The position numbers were made by a program, and so were the translations under genes. The notes beneath the pieces are model-generated. The model had not been told where the DNA came from, ran no database searches, and worked only from the letters and a program-made list of their open reading frames with translations. A stretch of 64,000 nucleotides of DNA, from the NCBI RefSeq assembly GCF_016757755.1, contig NZ_CP068437.1:3596001-3660000 (forward strand), given 5' to 3'. Positions 18,568 to 27,671 of this stretch are shown here, piece by piece. The stretch is from Shewanella sp. KX20019. GTDB taxonomy: Bacteria; Pseudomonadota; Gammaproteobacteria; Enterobacterales; Shewanellaceae. Numbering within the stretch: position 1 is the stretch's first letter; the number at the start of each line of letters is the position of its first letter.

Positions 18568-21500
18568 ATGCATAATTATAAAATAAAAGCCCTTGTCGCT
18601 CTACTTAGTGTGTTAACCAGCTACAGCACAGTAGCCAATGAGCAATTGACGGATAATACGCCTAGAATCACTGCGTTAAGTCATGCAACGCTAATGTTGA
18701 GCCCCGGAAAAACGCTAAACGATGCCACCTTGTTAATTGAAAATAATCGAATAAAGTCGATTATTAAAGATAATGACATTCCCGAAGGCGTTCTTGAGAT
18801 TAACTTAACAGGTCATATTATCTATCCAGGTTTTATAGATCCATTTACCGAGTATGCAATCGAATATGAATCAGTAAATGAAGCTAGTGATAATCCAGTT
18901 TATGAAATAAAACGAATTGGTGGTAATGCAGAGAATGGAGCGATTCATTCAGAAAAAGAGTGGTTCAATTATGTTTATCCCGATCAAGAACAGGCGAAAG
19001 AGTGGATTAACAATGGTTTTACCAGTGTTCAATCTAGCTATTTAGATGGCATTTTCAGAGGGCGTGGAGTCAGTTTATCTCTGGCGGATAAGAAAGCGAA
19101 CGATATTATTTACAGAGCTAAAACCAACCAGTTTATGGCATTTGATAAGGGCTCATCTATACAAGATTACCCGCAGTCATTAATGGGGAGTATCGCGCTT
19201 ATTAGACAAACATTTTCAGATGCACGTTGGTATAACGACAATATAAGTAAGAGTTCAAATACTAGTAACAACATTGAGTTTAACATCGCATTAGAGCGCC
19301 TAGCGGGTCTTGAAGAACAAAGCTTTATATTTCAAACCAAAAATTTGAATAATCAAATAAGAGCAGCTAGATTATTAAATGAGCAAAAAGTAAGAGGCAG
19401 CCTAATTGGTAATGGTCGTGAATATGCCAGAATCGATGAACTAAAGTCTTACCCATATAGTTTAGTGTTACCGTTGAATTATCCTGCCGCACCAACAATC
19501 ATTGATAGTGACAGTGCACGTGATGTGAGTTTAGCGACACTAAGACATTGGGAAAGCGCGCCGAGTAACCTTGCTGTAGTCGCTCAAGCAGATGTCCCTT
19601 TTGCACTAACTCAATATGGGATAAAAGCCGACAAATTTTGGCCACGACTTAAGCAAGCAATAAAACGCGGCTTGGATGAAGAGACCGCCCTTGCCGCACT
19701 CACAACAGAAGCGGCAGAAATTGCAGGCATAAGTAACATGGTCGGCCAACTAAAGCCTGGCTTTATGGCTGATTTGGTCATTAGTAATGGTAATGTATTT
19801 AAAGACGGCAAGATAACAAGCATCTGGTTGCAAGGTGAAGAGCGTCAATTAATCAATCGTGATCTTGCTATGCTTGCTCAACCATACCAACTGCAAATCA
19901 ACGAGCTCACCTTCGATCTAAACATTGCACAAGATCCCAGTTTAAGCGGGACTTTATCCAGTGGCGAAAAAGAGATAACCCTGGCCAACATCAGCTTCAA
20001 TCAAGGTCGAATGACTTTTAGTGCTGATTTAACCGAAGCGGGTATTAGTGGCATTAGCCGCTTTACATTGTGGTTTGATGAAGCAGGCCTTCGTGGCCGC
20101 CTACTCGACAGTAACAGTCAAACCATCCCCTTTGGTGGTACCAAACTCGAGCTTGTTATTGATGATGAGCCAACGCAGCAACAGGACCAACAAGCGACCT
20201 TAAAGCAAGTTGCCAATCAAACATCACCTAATGTGGCCTACGGTCTACAACAGCAACCTATTCAAGATAAGCTGCATATCAAGAACGCCACTCTATGGAC
20301 ATCAGCTAAAAACGGCGTACTTAACAATACTGACTTAATTATCTCTCATGGTGACATCGAAGAGATCGGCAGTAAACTGCGTACGCCTTCAGGTTACCAT
20401 GTGATTGATGCAACGGGTATGCACCTAACCGCTGGTATCATCGATGAACACTCACACATAGCGCTCAATGGCGGCACTAACGAAGCCACCGATGCAGTCA
20501 CCTCTGAAGTCAGAATTGGCGATGTCATCAATCCCGACGATATCGCTATCTACCGCGGTCTTGCCGGTGGTGTCACCACAGCGCAAATTTTACATGGCAG
20601 TGCCAACCCTATTGGTGGTCAGGCACAGATCATTCAGCTCAAGTGGGGCGACAATGCCGAGCTGCTAAAGTTTGCAGGTGCTCCTGCCAGTATAAAGTTC
20701 GCTTTAGGTGAAAACGTCAAGCAGAGTCATTGGGGCGATAACTTTAATAGCCGCTTCCCGCAAAGCCGCATCGGTGTGAAATCACTCTTTAGTGAAGCCT
20801 TTAATGAAGCGCTAGCATACCGAGCAGCACAAAAAGCGTATAAAAAAATGCGTTCAAGCGAGCGCAGGCGCACAGTTGCACCGCAATACAACTACCGTTT
20901 AGAAGCTGTTGCAGAGGTATTAGAGCAAAAACGCAGCGTGCATATTCACTCCTATGTGCAGTCAGAAATTTTAATGTTTATCAGACTCGCCGAAGCTTAC
21001 AACTTTAAAGTAGGTACCTTCACCCATATTCTTGAAGGTTATAAAGTTGCTGATGAGATGGCAAAACATGGTGCTTATGCATCAACCTTCTCTGACTGGT
21101 GGGCATACAAATTTGAAGTTTATGATGCGATCCCGCAAAACACCTGCTTGATGCAAAGCAAAGGCGTACTTACCAGCATCAACTCTGATGATTACGAAAT
21201 GCAGCGTCGACTCAACCAAGAAGCGGCTAAATCGATGATGTATTGCGGCATGACAGCAGAAGATGCTTGGAAAATGATCACCATTAACCCTGCAATACAG
21301 CTAGGCATCGATGAAAAAGTCGGTTCACTGGTTGAAGGTAAACAAGCGGATATCGTGCTTTGGACCGATTCACCGCTGTCGGTTTACGCCAAAGTGGAAT
21401 CAACTTGGGTTGAGGGCCGTCGCTACTTTAGCCGCGAGCAAGATAAGCGAGCTCAAATTGACGTTGAAACTGAACGCGCTGCATTAATTCAAAAAATCCT

Positions 21501-21615
21501 CCACAGCGACGACGCCGACAAATTGGGCGAAACCAGCAGCGAGAAAATGGAACCTGAATGGCACTGCGACACCCACTTCAACGCTTGGCAACAAACTGCT
21601 CAAGGAGCACTATAA
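18568..21615 (+). CDS. Exported two-domain amidohydrolase-like protein
   Basis: 1015 residues with a signal peptide (about 1-23, ending 'TVANE'). Two amidohydrolase/imidazolonepropionase-like modules follow. In the first (about 30-430) the metal motif of the 'PGFID' strand reads FTEY instead of HxH, so this half looks catalytically dead. The second (about 565-1000) keeps 'DEHSH', later histidines in 'HIHSYVQ' and 'THILEG', and 'NSDD', so it should bind metal. Between them is a beta-rich segment. Substrate unknown; probably a periplasmic amide or peptide-like compound. It overlaps the next, related gene by one base. Confidence 0.8.
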   Translation: MHNYKIKALVALLSVLTSYSTVANEQLTDNTPRITALSHATLMLSPGKTLNDATLLIENNRIKSIIKDNDIPEGVLEINLTGHIIYPGFIDPFTEYAIEYESVNEASDNPVYEIKRIGGNAENGAIHSEKEWFNYVYPDQEQAKEWINNGFTSVQSSYLDGIFRGRGVSLSLADKKANDIIYRAKTNQFMAFDKGSSIQDYPQSLMGSIALIRQTFSDARWYNDNISKSSNTSNNIEFNIALERLAGLEEQSFIFQTKNLNNQIRAARLLNEQKVRGSLIGNGREYARIDELKSYPYSLVLPLNYPAAPTIIDSDSARDVSLATLRHWESAPSNLAVVAQADVPFALTQYGIKADKFWPRLKQAIKRGLDEETALAALTTEAAEIAGISNMVGQLKPGFMADLVISNGNVFKDGKITSIWLQGEERQLINRDLAMLAQPYQLQINELTFDLNIAQDPSLSGTLSSGEKEITLANISFNQGRMTFSADLTEAGISGISRFTLWFDEAGLRGRLLDSNSQTIPFGGTKLELVIDDEPTQQQDQQATLKQVANQTSPNVAYGLQQQPIQDKLHIKNATLWTSAKNGVLNNTDLIISHGDIEEIGSKLRTPSGYHVIDATGMHLTAGIIDEHSHIALNGGTNEATDAVTSEVRIGDVINPDDIAIYRGLAGGVTTAQILHGSANPIGGQAQIIQLKWGDNAELLKFAGAPASIKFALGENVKQSHWGDNFNSRFPQSRIGVKSLFSEAFNEALAYRAAQKAYKKMRSSERRRTVAPQYNYRLEAVAEVLEQKRSVHIHSYVQSEILMFIRLAEAYNFKVGTFTHILEGYKVADEMAKHGAYASTFSDWWAYKFEVYDAIPQNTCLMQSKGVLTSINSDDYEMQRRLNQEAAKSMMYCGMTAEDAWKMITINPAIQLGIDEKVGSLVEGKQADIVLWTDSPLSVYAKVESTWVEGRRYFSREQDKRAQIDVETERAALIQKILHSDDADKLGETSSEKMEPEWHCDTHFNAWQQTAQGAL

Positions 21616-22991
21616 TGATGGTTACTCAATCAACTAAACACGCTTATTCGCTGCTTGGTGTTGTTGCTACTCTTGTTGTTAGTAGCGCGGTTTTTGCTCA
21701 CGACATGCTACCAGCCCCCATTGAAAGCGGCGTTGTATTATTGACTAATGCCACCGTGCATACCGTTACTGAAGGTGAATTGGCACAAACTGACGTACTT
21801 ATCTCTGAGGGTAAGATTATTGCGGTAGGCCAGAACTTGGCTACGCCAGTAACAGTTGATACAGCCGCCCCAACGGACGCCGAAAAGGCAACACAGAACT
21901 CAAGTGCAACTACAGCAGGGTTAATTGCAGATGCCGTGGTTATTGATGCCACTAATAAGCACATCTATCCCGGATTAATCGCCCTTGATACCACCATGGG
22001 GCTGGTTGAAGTTGAGATGATGCGTTCAAGTAATGATGCCTACGAGGTTGGCTTTATCAACCCACAGCTTGAAGCAATTAGCGCTTTTAACCCAGACTCG
22101 GAGATCATCCCCACCGTTCGTGTTAATGGCATTACCCATGCTCAAGTTGTGCCACAAGGTGACGGTCTAGCAGGTCAGTCAGCCCTTGTTTCAATGGACA
22201 GCTGGACTATCGAAGATGCGCTGGTTGATAGCAATAAACAGTTCCACCTCTATTGGCCTTATATTCGTTGGCTGTCATCTGATACGGAAAAGCGTCAAGA
22301 GCAGCTTGACGATCTCAGTCAGCGTGTAGACAAAGTGCACCAAGCATTTGCCGATGCTCACCGTTATCAACTGGCGCTGAAAGCGGGTAAAATTGCTAAA
22401 ATCGATCTACGCTGGCAAGCATTAACATCCCTATTTGATGGCAATGCGCAGCTGTTTGTCCATGCTCAGTCACAACAGCAGATAGAGGAAGCAATAGCAC
22501 TGAGCAAGATCTATGGCTTTAAGATAGTCATTGTGGGCGGTTATGATGCTTGGCGATTAGCGGATGTGTTAAGTGAGGTCAATGCATCGGTTATTTATAC
22601 CCAAACATTGAGTTTGCCTAAGCGCAGGGATGAGCCGATTGATCTCGCATTTAAGATCCCAGCACTACTTAAGCAAGCCAATATTCCATTTGCACTGGGT
22701 TTCTCATCTGACTGGAACAGCCGTAATTTACCCTTTGCAGCAGGACAAACCGTTGCTTATGGATTAACCAAGTCGCAAGCGCTACAAAGCATTACCCTTG
22801 ATGCAGCAAAAATACTCGGTATCGATGATATGGGCGCGATCGCCCCTGGATTTAAAGCCAATATAATTATTGCTACTGGCGACATATTAGATCCGATGCA
22901 AGCCGCAATAGAGTCGGTATACATTGATGGTCGAAAAATTGATTTAAATAATCGTCATCAACAGCTTTATCAAAAGTACCTAAAGCGCTAA
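21615..22991 (+). CDS. Exported amidohydrolase-like protein, probable partner of the preceding gene
   Basis: 458 residues from the ATG at 21615. That start overlaps the stop of the previous gene (TAATG) and has AAGGAG at 21602-21607, so the upstream frame extension is not used. Signal peptide about 1-28 ('VVSSAVFA'). The fold is amidohydrolase-like ('IYPGLIALDTTMG' and the C-terminal 'LGIDDMGAIAPGFKANIII'), but the HxH metal motif after PGLI is missing. It may be a non-catalytic partner of the 1015-residue protein, which carries one intact site. No substrate can be named. A strong terminator follows. Confidence 0.78.
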   Translation: MMVTQSTKHAYSLLGVVATLVVSSAVFAHDMLPAPIESGVVLLTNATVHTVTEGELAQTDVLISEGKIIAVGQNLATPVTVDTAAPTDAEKATQNSSATTAGLIADAVVIDATNKHIYPGLIALDTTMGLVEVEMMRSSNDAYEVGFINPQLEAISAFNPDSEIIPTVRVNGITHAQVVPQGDGLAGQSALVSMDSWTIEDALVDSNKQFHLYWPYIRWLSSDTEKRQEQLDDLSQRVDKVHQAFADAHRYQLALKAGKIAKIDLRWQALTSLFDGNAQLFVHAQSQQQIEEAIALSKIYGFKIVIVGGYDAWRLADVLSEVNASVIYTQTLSLPKRRDEPIDLAFKIPALLKQANIPFALGFSSDWNSRNLPFAAGQTVAYGLTKSQALQSITLDAAKILGIDDMGAIAPGFKANIIIATGDILDPMQAAIESVYIDGRKIDLNNRHQQLYQKYLKR

Positions 22992-23028
22992 AATTCAAAG
23001 TTATAGCGCTAGTAAAATATTTTGACCG

Positions 23029-23058
23029 AAAAAGTGCTCTTTATGAGCACTTTTTTTT
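23029..23058 (+). terminator. Rho-independent terminator after the amidohydrolase pair
   Basis: AAAAAGTGCTC (23029-23039) pairs with GAGCACTTTTT (23045-23055) and runs into eight T residues. Confidence 0.9.
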
Positions 23059-23134
23059 GAACACCTTTTTAGTGTTAGGCTTTTCTATAAATGTCTTTCG
23101 CTAGCCCCAACAACTCATATAACAGGCACTCACT

Positions 23135-23518
23135 ATGAAATACCTACTTCCAGCATCTCTTGTCCTTTTACTTAGCGCATGTGCGGGTGAATATGCCTTT
23201 AACAGTAACCTTGATAGCGATGCGATTAATGACTACTTCAAAGTATCCGATGTCACCCTCTATGAAGGAAGTGTTCAACCTAGAGGGCCATATGAAATAA
23301 AAGGTCTAGTTGAAGGTGAAACCTGCCAAATTGGTGACAATGATGCTCCCGCGTCTATCGTTGAAGCTCGCACCTTGGCTCGCCGTGCTGCTGCCGACAA
23401 ACAGGCTAACGGTCTAGTGATTAAAAACTGTCTTTTAATCGAAGAAGCAACACCCAACTGTGTTACTCGCGCCCTTTGTGTTGGCCAAGCAATTGCTACT
23501 ACCAGCGTACAAGAATAA
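23135..23518 (+). CDS. rcsF: RcsF-like outer-membrane lipoprotein
   Basis: 127 residues. Lipobox 'LSAC' with Cys16. The mature part follows E. coli RcsF: 'VTLYEG', 'GETCQ', 'PASIVEARTLARRAAA', 'VIKNCLL', 'TPNCVTRALCVG'. The four cysteines that form the two RcsF disulfides are present (Cys64, 99, 109, 115). RcsF senses envelope damage and signals to the Rcs phosphorelay. Its place just before trmO repeats the E. coli order rcsF-trmO-proS, which supports orthology. Whether this host has RcsBCD cannot be seen. Confidence 0.85.
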   Translation: MKYLLPASLVLLLSACAGEYAFNSNLDSDAINDYFKVSDVTLYEGSVQPRGPYEIKGLVEGETCQIGDNDAPASIVEARTLARRAAADKQANGLVIKNCLLIEEATPNCVTRALCVGQAIATTSVQE

Positions 23519-23543
23519 ACACGCTTCACACCAAGAGTAATCA

Positions 23544-24290
23544 ATGTCCTTTACTAACCAGATCCAAGCTGTCGCATATTGCCGCACGCCTTATAAACAA
23601 AAGTTTGGCATTCCGCGCCAACCGGGGCTCGTTCCCGCAGCTCGCGGCTTTGTTGAACTCGCCGCCCCCTTTAATCAAGTTGATGCAGTGCGAGGACTTG
23701 AGCAATACTCTCACCTTTGGTTGTTGTTCTGCTTTCATGAGAATTTGGCACAGGGCTGGAAGACTACGGTTCGTCCGCCAAGATTAGGCGGCAATGAAAA
23801 GCTTGGTGTATTTGCCACTCGCTCAACTTTCAGGCCAAATGGCATCGGCCAATCGGTGGTGAAATTGCATGCAGTGCATACCGACAATGGTAAAGTCAGG
23901 CTTGAGATCTCAGGTATGGACTTACTCGATGGCACACCGATTGTCGATATAAAACCCTATATACCGTTCTCTGACGCCATTAATGACGCCTATGCCGGCA
24001 TAGCCCAAGATGCGCCAGCGTTGGCAAGTGTGACATTTTGCGAAACAGCCCAGCAGCAACTGCAGCAGTATCAGCAAAATCCCGCTTACCCACGCTTAGC
24101 TGAGCTCATTGAAGATGTATTGGCGCAAGACCCCCGCCCAGCTTACAAAAAAGCAAAGGAGGATCCTAAACTCTATCAAGTCGCCCTCTATGACTTAGAT
24201 ATACTGTGGAAAATGTTGCCGCAAGGAGTTGAAGTACTTGAAATCATCCCTTCACAAGTGGGCATATCTAATACCTCGGACACACCATAA
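23544..24290 (+). CDS. trmO: tRNA (N6-threonylcarbamoyladenosine(37)-N6)-methyltransferase TrmO
   Basis: 248 residues of the TrmO/YaeB/TsaA family, which uses SAM to methylate t6A37 of ANN-decoding tRNAs to m6t6A. Family features: 'CRTPYKQKFGIPRQPGL' near the N-terminus, 'LWLLFCFHEN', 'RLGGNEKLGVFATRSTFRPN' and 'DIKPYIPF'. The C-terminal domain is the gammaproteobacterial extension. It follows rcsF by 25 bp and its TAA overlaps the ATG of the acetyltransferase. Confidence 0.93.
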   Translation: MSFTNQIQAVAYCRTPYKQKFGIPRQPGLVPAARGFVELAAPFNQVDAVRGLEQYSHLWLLFCFHENLAQGWKTTVRPPRLGGNEKLGVFATRSTFRPNGIGQSVVKLHAVHTDNGKVRLEISGMDLLDGTPIVDIKPYIPFSDAINDAYAGIAQDAPALASVTFCETAQQQLQQYQQNPAYPRLAELIEDVLAQDPRPAYKKAKEDPKLYQVALYDLDILWKMLPQGVEVLEIIPSQVGISNTSDTP

Positions 24291-24913
24291 TGACCATAGC
24301 GGCTAAGCCTGATTACCAAACCCAGCATAAAAAACGTCTGTCCTATATGCCATGGCTGTATTTTTCGTTGAAAGAGAAACACCTAGTTTGGGCTAAACCT
24401 TGGCAAGATGAAGTACAAGCTCACTTTAGCGCCGTTGAGACAGTATTGATTGGCGAGAACTGCTTTATTGCCCCTGAGGCAAATCTGTTTGCCGAGCCAG
24501 GTCGTAATATTGAAATGGGTAAGCAGTGTATGATCGCCGCCGACAGTTTTTTACACGGCCCTATCAGCTTGGGTGATGAGGTCGCCATCAATCATGGTTG
24601 TTCATTCGATGGTGGCCGCCATGGGATCACCATTGGCAACCAAACCCGTATCGCTAATAATGTCACCATCTATGCTTTTAACCATGGTATGGCGCCAAAT
24701 AGCCCTATTTATCAACAAGCCTCTAACTCTAAAGGCGTGATGATTGGTGACGATGTATGGATTGGCGCGCAAGCTGGCATTGTCGATGGTGTCACTATAG
24801 GTGATCATGCGGTAGTGGGTATGGGGGCTGTCGTTACTAAAGATGTTGCCCAGTACGCCATTGTTGCAGGTAATCCAGCTAGAGTGATCGGTGATAGACG
24901 GGATAAGGTTTAA
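24290..24913 (+). CDS. Sugar O-acetyltransferase, left-handed beta-helix (Maa/LacA-like)
   Basis: 207 residues. The hexapeptide repeat region runs from about residue 50 to 195 and includes 'NHGCSFDGGRHGITIGNQT', the catalytic histidine region 'FNHGM', and the family end 'GDDVWIGAQAGIVDGVTIG' to 'VAGNPARVIGDR'. It uses acetyl-CoA to acetylate a sugar or similar hydroxyl; acceptor unknown. Start overlaps the trmO stop by one base, so it is coupled to trmO. No clear terminator follows. Confidence 0.85.
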   Translation: MTIAAKPDYQTQHKKRLSYMPWLYFSLKEKHLVWAKPWQDEVQAHFSAVETVLIGENCFIAPEANLFAEPGRNIEMGKQCMIAADSFLHGPISLGDEVAINHGCSFDGGRHGITIGNQTRIANNVTIYAFNHGMAPNSPIYQQASNSKGVMIGDDVWIGAQAGIVDGVTIGDHAVVGMGAVVTKDVAQYAIVAGNPARVIGDRRDKV

Positions 24914-24984
24914 CGGATTACGCCGACCTTAAACAAGGTTAGCACTGTTTTAACTTATTATAGCTGCCTATTTACAGTACACTT

Positions 24985-25839
24985 TTATAGAGTTTCTCCT
25001 CGATTCTGCGATGCTTTACATACCGATTTAATGGCGGTAATTAATGGCTCACTAAGCCGACCCAGCGTGTACGCCAAGCCAATTTTTTTAATCAGTTCAA
25101 CCCCCTCTATGGGGCGCAATACTATGCCTTCATTTTGTCTGATCTCCCCCCAATCAGGCAATAGAGCAACGCCAACTCCAGCGTTCACTAGTGGCCAAGC
25201 ATACTCGATAGTTCTGATGTTTGCCCGGCTCTGGAACTGTACTCCTTTGAGGGCCATCGCCTGTTTTAACTTCTCAAATGCATCACAGGGAGTGCGATTT
25301 ATAAAGGCGAGCCCATCAAGATCTTCAATACTAATTACAGGCTTAGTCGCCAGCGACCAACTCTTTGGTATGGCCAGTTGATATCTATCTAGCCAGATCG
25401 GTAGAAAAGTCTCGCTACTGTTAATGGACTGAGATAACACCACCCGTGCATCACAAGCCTCATCGGGGTCGACTAAGGTCAGTTCAAGATCATCAATCCG
25501 TTTAGATAAGTCATTCAGCAGCGAGCTCATTCGCTCTGCACCCAATGAGCGCATTAAGCCAAGTTTCAATGGTACCGGAGTCGGACCATCACTAAACAGA
25601 TGCAAGATAGATTGCTCGTTGTCACTCATTTCACGTGCTAATGGGTAGAGTTTATCGGCTGCTGAGGTCGGCCTAACACCGCCAGCATGACGAATAAATA
25701 GCGCGATACCGAGCAACTGCTCCAGTTGTGATATCGCTGCAGTTATAGAGGGTTGGGAGACAAAACAGCTTTTAGCAGCGGCTGTGATGCTACCCAGTTC
25801 ATAGACTGACTGAAAGTACTTTAATGATCTGAGTTTCAT
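24985..25839 (-). CDS. LysR-family regulator of the adjacent aminomutase/CoA-transferase operon
   Basis: 284 residues. N-terminal winged helix-turn-helix (about 1-60: 'GSITAAAKSCFVSQPSITAAISQLEQLLG') and a periplasmic-binding-like effector domain (about 90-275). It diverges from the 26057 operon across a 217-bp gap full of repeated ATAG/CTAT half-sites (25893-25980), so it most likely controls that operon and itself. The inducer would be a pathway compound, by inference. Confidence 0.88.
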   Translation of the reverse strand: MKLRSLKYFQSVYELGSITAAAKSCFVSQPSITAAISQLEQLLGIALFIRHAGGVRPTSAADKLYPLAREMSDNEQSILHLFSDGPTPVPLKLGLMRSLGAERMSSLLNDLSKRIDDLELTLVDPDEACDARVVLSQSINSSETFLPIWLDRYQLAIPKSWSLATKPVISIEDLDGLAFINRTPCDAFEKLKQAMALKGVQFQSRANIRTIEYAWPLVNAGVGVALLPDWGEIRQNEGIVLRPIEGVELIKKIGLAYTLGRLSEPLITAIKSVCKASQNRGETL

Positions 25840-25892
25840 AAAATATCCTATTAGACTCGCGCGAAACCTCAGCAGCTAGTCTACGCACGCCT

Positions 25893-25980
25893 GACTATAG
25901 CTGCAATGACTATAGCTTCAACCACCATAGATAGCTTTTGCCTATACCTTACATAAATAGATAGTATTTTTGCTATAACC
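25893..25980. promoter_or_regulatory. Repeated LysR-type operator half-sites
   Basis: Two direct copies of GACTATAGCT at 25893-25902 and 25908-25917 (15-bp period), then two ATAG-N-CTAT dyads at 25927-25948 (ATAGATAG..CCTATACC) and 25957-25980 (ATAGATAG..GCTATAACC), exactly 30 bp apart. The placement between the divergent LysR gene and the operon, and the helical-turn spacing, fit LysR tetramer binding. Confidence 0.6.
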
Positions 25981-26056
25981 ACAAAATGTATATGGTTAAC
26001 AGAGATGAGTTAAATTTTGACCGATATCGCACTTTAAAATAGATAGGACAATAATA

Positions 26057-27670
26057 ATGACCACTCAATTCCCTGCTGAGCAGATCTTAGTTACCTCAAG
26101 TTCAACCCCGACAAAGCATCTTGTTGTTAACAATGAAGGCCGCACAACGACACTGGCTCGTTATGGCTATGGCGATGACACGACCAAGATTATCGATAAC
26201 GAGAATCTACTACCCACGGGGCTACTCAGTCGCTTGCATGCATCCTACCCACAGCACTCTGGTTTACTCGAGAGCCGTGAATTTCTATTTACCGATAAAG
26301 AGCACTACTCAGGCCTGTCAGGATTTCGGGAAGTCTGCGCCATTCTGAACAACAACGGCATAGACATTGGTCATATCGATGAGCGCGAATTTTTTGTGGA
26401 GGTTTATCGCTTTCTCGCCACTCGTCACTCCCTTAACAGCATCAATTGGGATGACTACCCAACCGATTCAGTATTCCAGTTAGTTTTTCCTCAGCCAGGA
26501 ATGATAAATCCTGAGACGACTCAAACCTATATCGATGCAAAAGAACCCAAGGCACGCACTCAGGTCGCCATTGAGTATATGGAGAAGACCAATCCCCATG
26601 ACGGCAATCAGCAGTTAAATAAACCTTGGTTTGTAAACGACGAAGGCGTACTTGAGTTTCTCGATGGCAGTCAGCACAAATATCCGCAATGCCAATTAGT
26701 TTTCGATAAGACAACCCAAAACTGCTTCTCCTTCTGTACCTACTGTTTTCGTCATGCCCAAGTACGTGGCGATGAAGATATGTTTATTCAAAAAGATATC
26801 GCCCAACTGCATGAGTACCTTAGACGACACAAGGAGGTAACCGACATTCTGATCACTGGTGGCGATGGCGGCTATATGCCGATGAGCCGCTTAAAGCAGT
26901 ATGTAATGCCCTTAATCGAAGACCCAAGCCTACTGCATGTTAAAAACGTCCGTTTAGCAACGCGAGCACTGACCTTCCAACCGGAAATGATATTAACCGA
27001 GAAGTACCAGCCGATGCTTGAGCTGTTCGACATTATGCGCGATAACGGTGTTCAGCTTGCATGGATGGCTCACTTCTCAACACCACGAGAGCTTCTCAAC
27101 CCAAGCACACTTGCGGCGATTCGTCGCCTACAAAACCACGGTGTGAATATTCGCAGTCAAAGCCCGATGATGAACCATATCAGCCTGTTTATGGATGATG
27201 AAGGGGGCGTCGATGTCGAGCGCTCAGCACAAAGCTGGATCGATCTATCCAACATCCTTGGCATGCTCTGCATTGGTTTCCACTCGATGTACTGCGCCCG
27301 CCCTACAGGCGAGCACCACTACTACACTGCGCCACTAGCTGACATGAGCCGGATTTTCAATCGGATCTATCGCTCATTAGCATCAATTAACCGACCATCT
27401 CGCCATATCTCAATGACGATCTCGGCGGGTAAACTGGCCATTTTGGGTACCTCAATCGTCAATGGTGAAAAATGTTTTGCGCTGCAGTTTACCGAGGCAA
27501 GAAACATGGAGTGGATGGACAGAGTTATCTTGGCAAAATTCGACGAAACCGAAAATAAAATCGACTGTTTAACCCCATTAGATAGCGACAAATTCTTCTT
27601 CGAAGATGAGCTCAAAGAGATTGAAACTCAGCTAGCCGACGCGCTACAGCAAAGATTAATAGGAGCATGA
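26057..27670 (+). CDS. KamA-family radical SAM 2,3-aminomutase-like enzyme, unknown amino acid substrate
   Basis: 537 residues, longer than lysine 2,3-aminomutase (about 415) through an N-terminal extension of roughly 120 residues. The radical SAM cluster is Cys223-x3-Cys227-x2-Cys230 ('CFSFCTYC'), followed by 'DILITGGD' (266-270), the SAM-binding block. Lys459 in 'ISAGKLAI' matches the PLP lysine of KamA. By my hand alignment the two Asp residues that hold the lysine side-chain amine in KamA (Asp293, Asp330) are replaced here by Ala414, next to Arg415 ('YCARPTG'), and by Thr/Ile around 454-455. That argues against lysine and for a side-chain carboxylate. First gene of the operon; should make a beta-amino acid. 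Confidence 0.75.
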   Translation: MTTQFPAEQILVTSSSTPTKHLVVNNEGRTTTLARYGYGDDTTKIIDNENLLPTGLLSRLHASYPQHSGLLESREFLFTDKEHYSGLSGFREVCAILNNNGIDIGHIDEREFFVEVYRFLATRHSLNSINWDDYPTDSVFQLVFPQPGMINPETTQTYIDAKEPKARTQVAIEYMEKTNPHDGNQQLNKPWFVNDEGVLEFLDGSQHKYPQCQLVFDKTTQNCFSFCTYCFRHAQVRGDEDMFIQKDIAQLHEYLRRHKEVTDILITGGDGGYMPMSRLKQYVMPLIEDPSLLHVKNVRLATRALTFQPEMILTEKYQPMLELFDIMRDNGVQLAWMAHFSTPRELLNPSTLAAIRRLQNHGVNIRSQSPMMNHISLFMDDEGGVDVERSAQSWIDLSNILGMLCIGFHSMYCARPTGEHHYYTAPLADMSRIFNRIYRSLASINRPSRHISMTISAGKLAILGTSIVNGEKCFALQFTEARNMEWMDRVILAKFDETENKIDCLTPLDSDKFFFEDELKEIETQLADALQQRLIGA

Positions 27671-27671
27671 G

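Noticed and set aside
26057..27670. EpmB, the radical SAM enzyme that makes beta-lysine for elongation factor P
   Set aside because: EpmB is about 340 residues and sits with efp/epmA genes; this protein is 537 residues in a CoA-transferase operon and lacks the lysine-binding acids.
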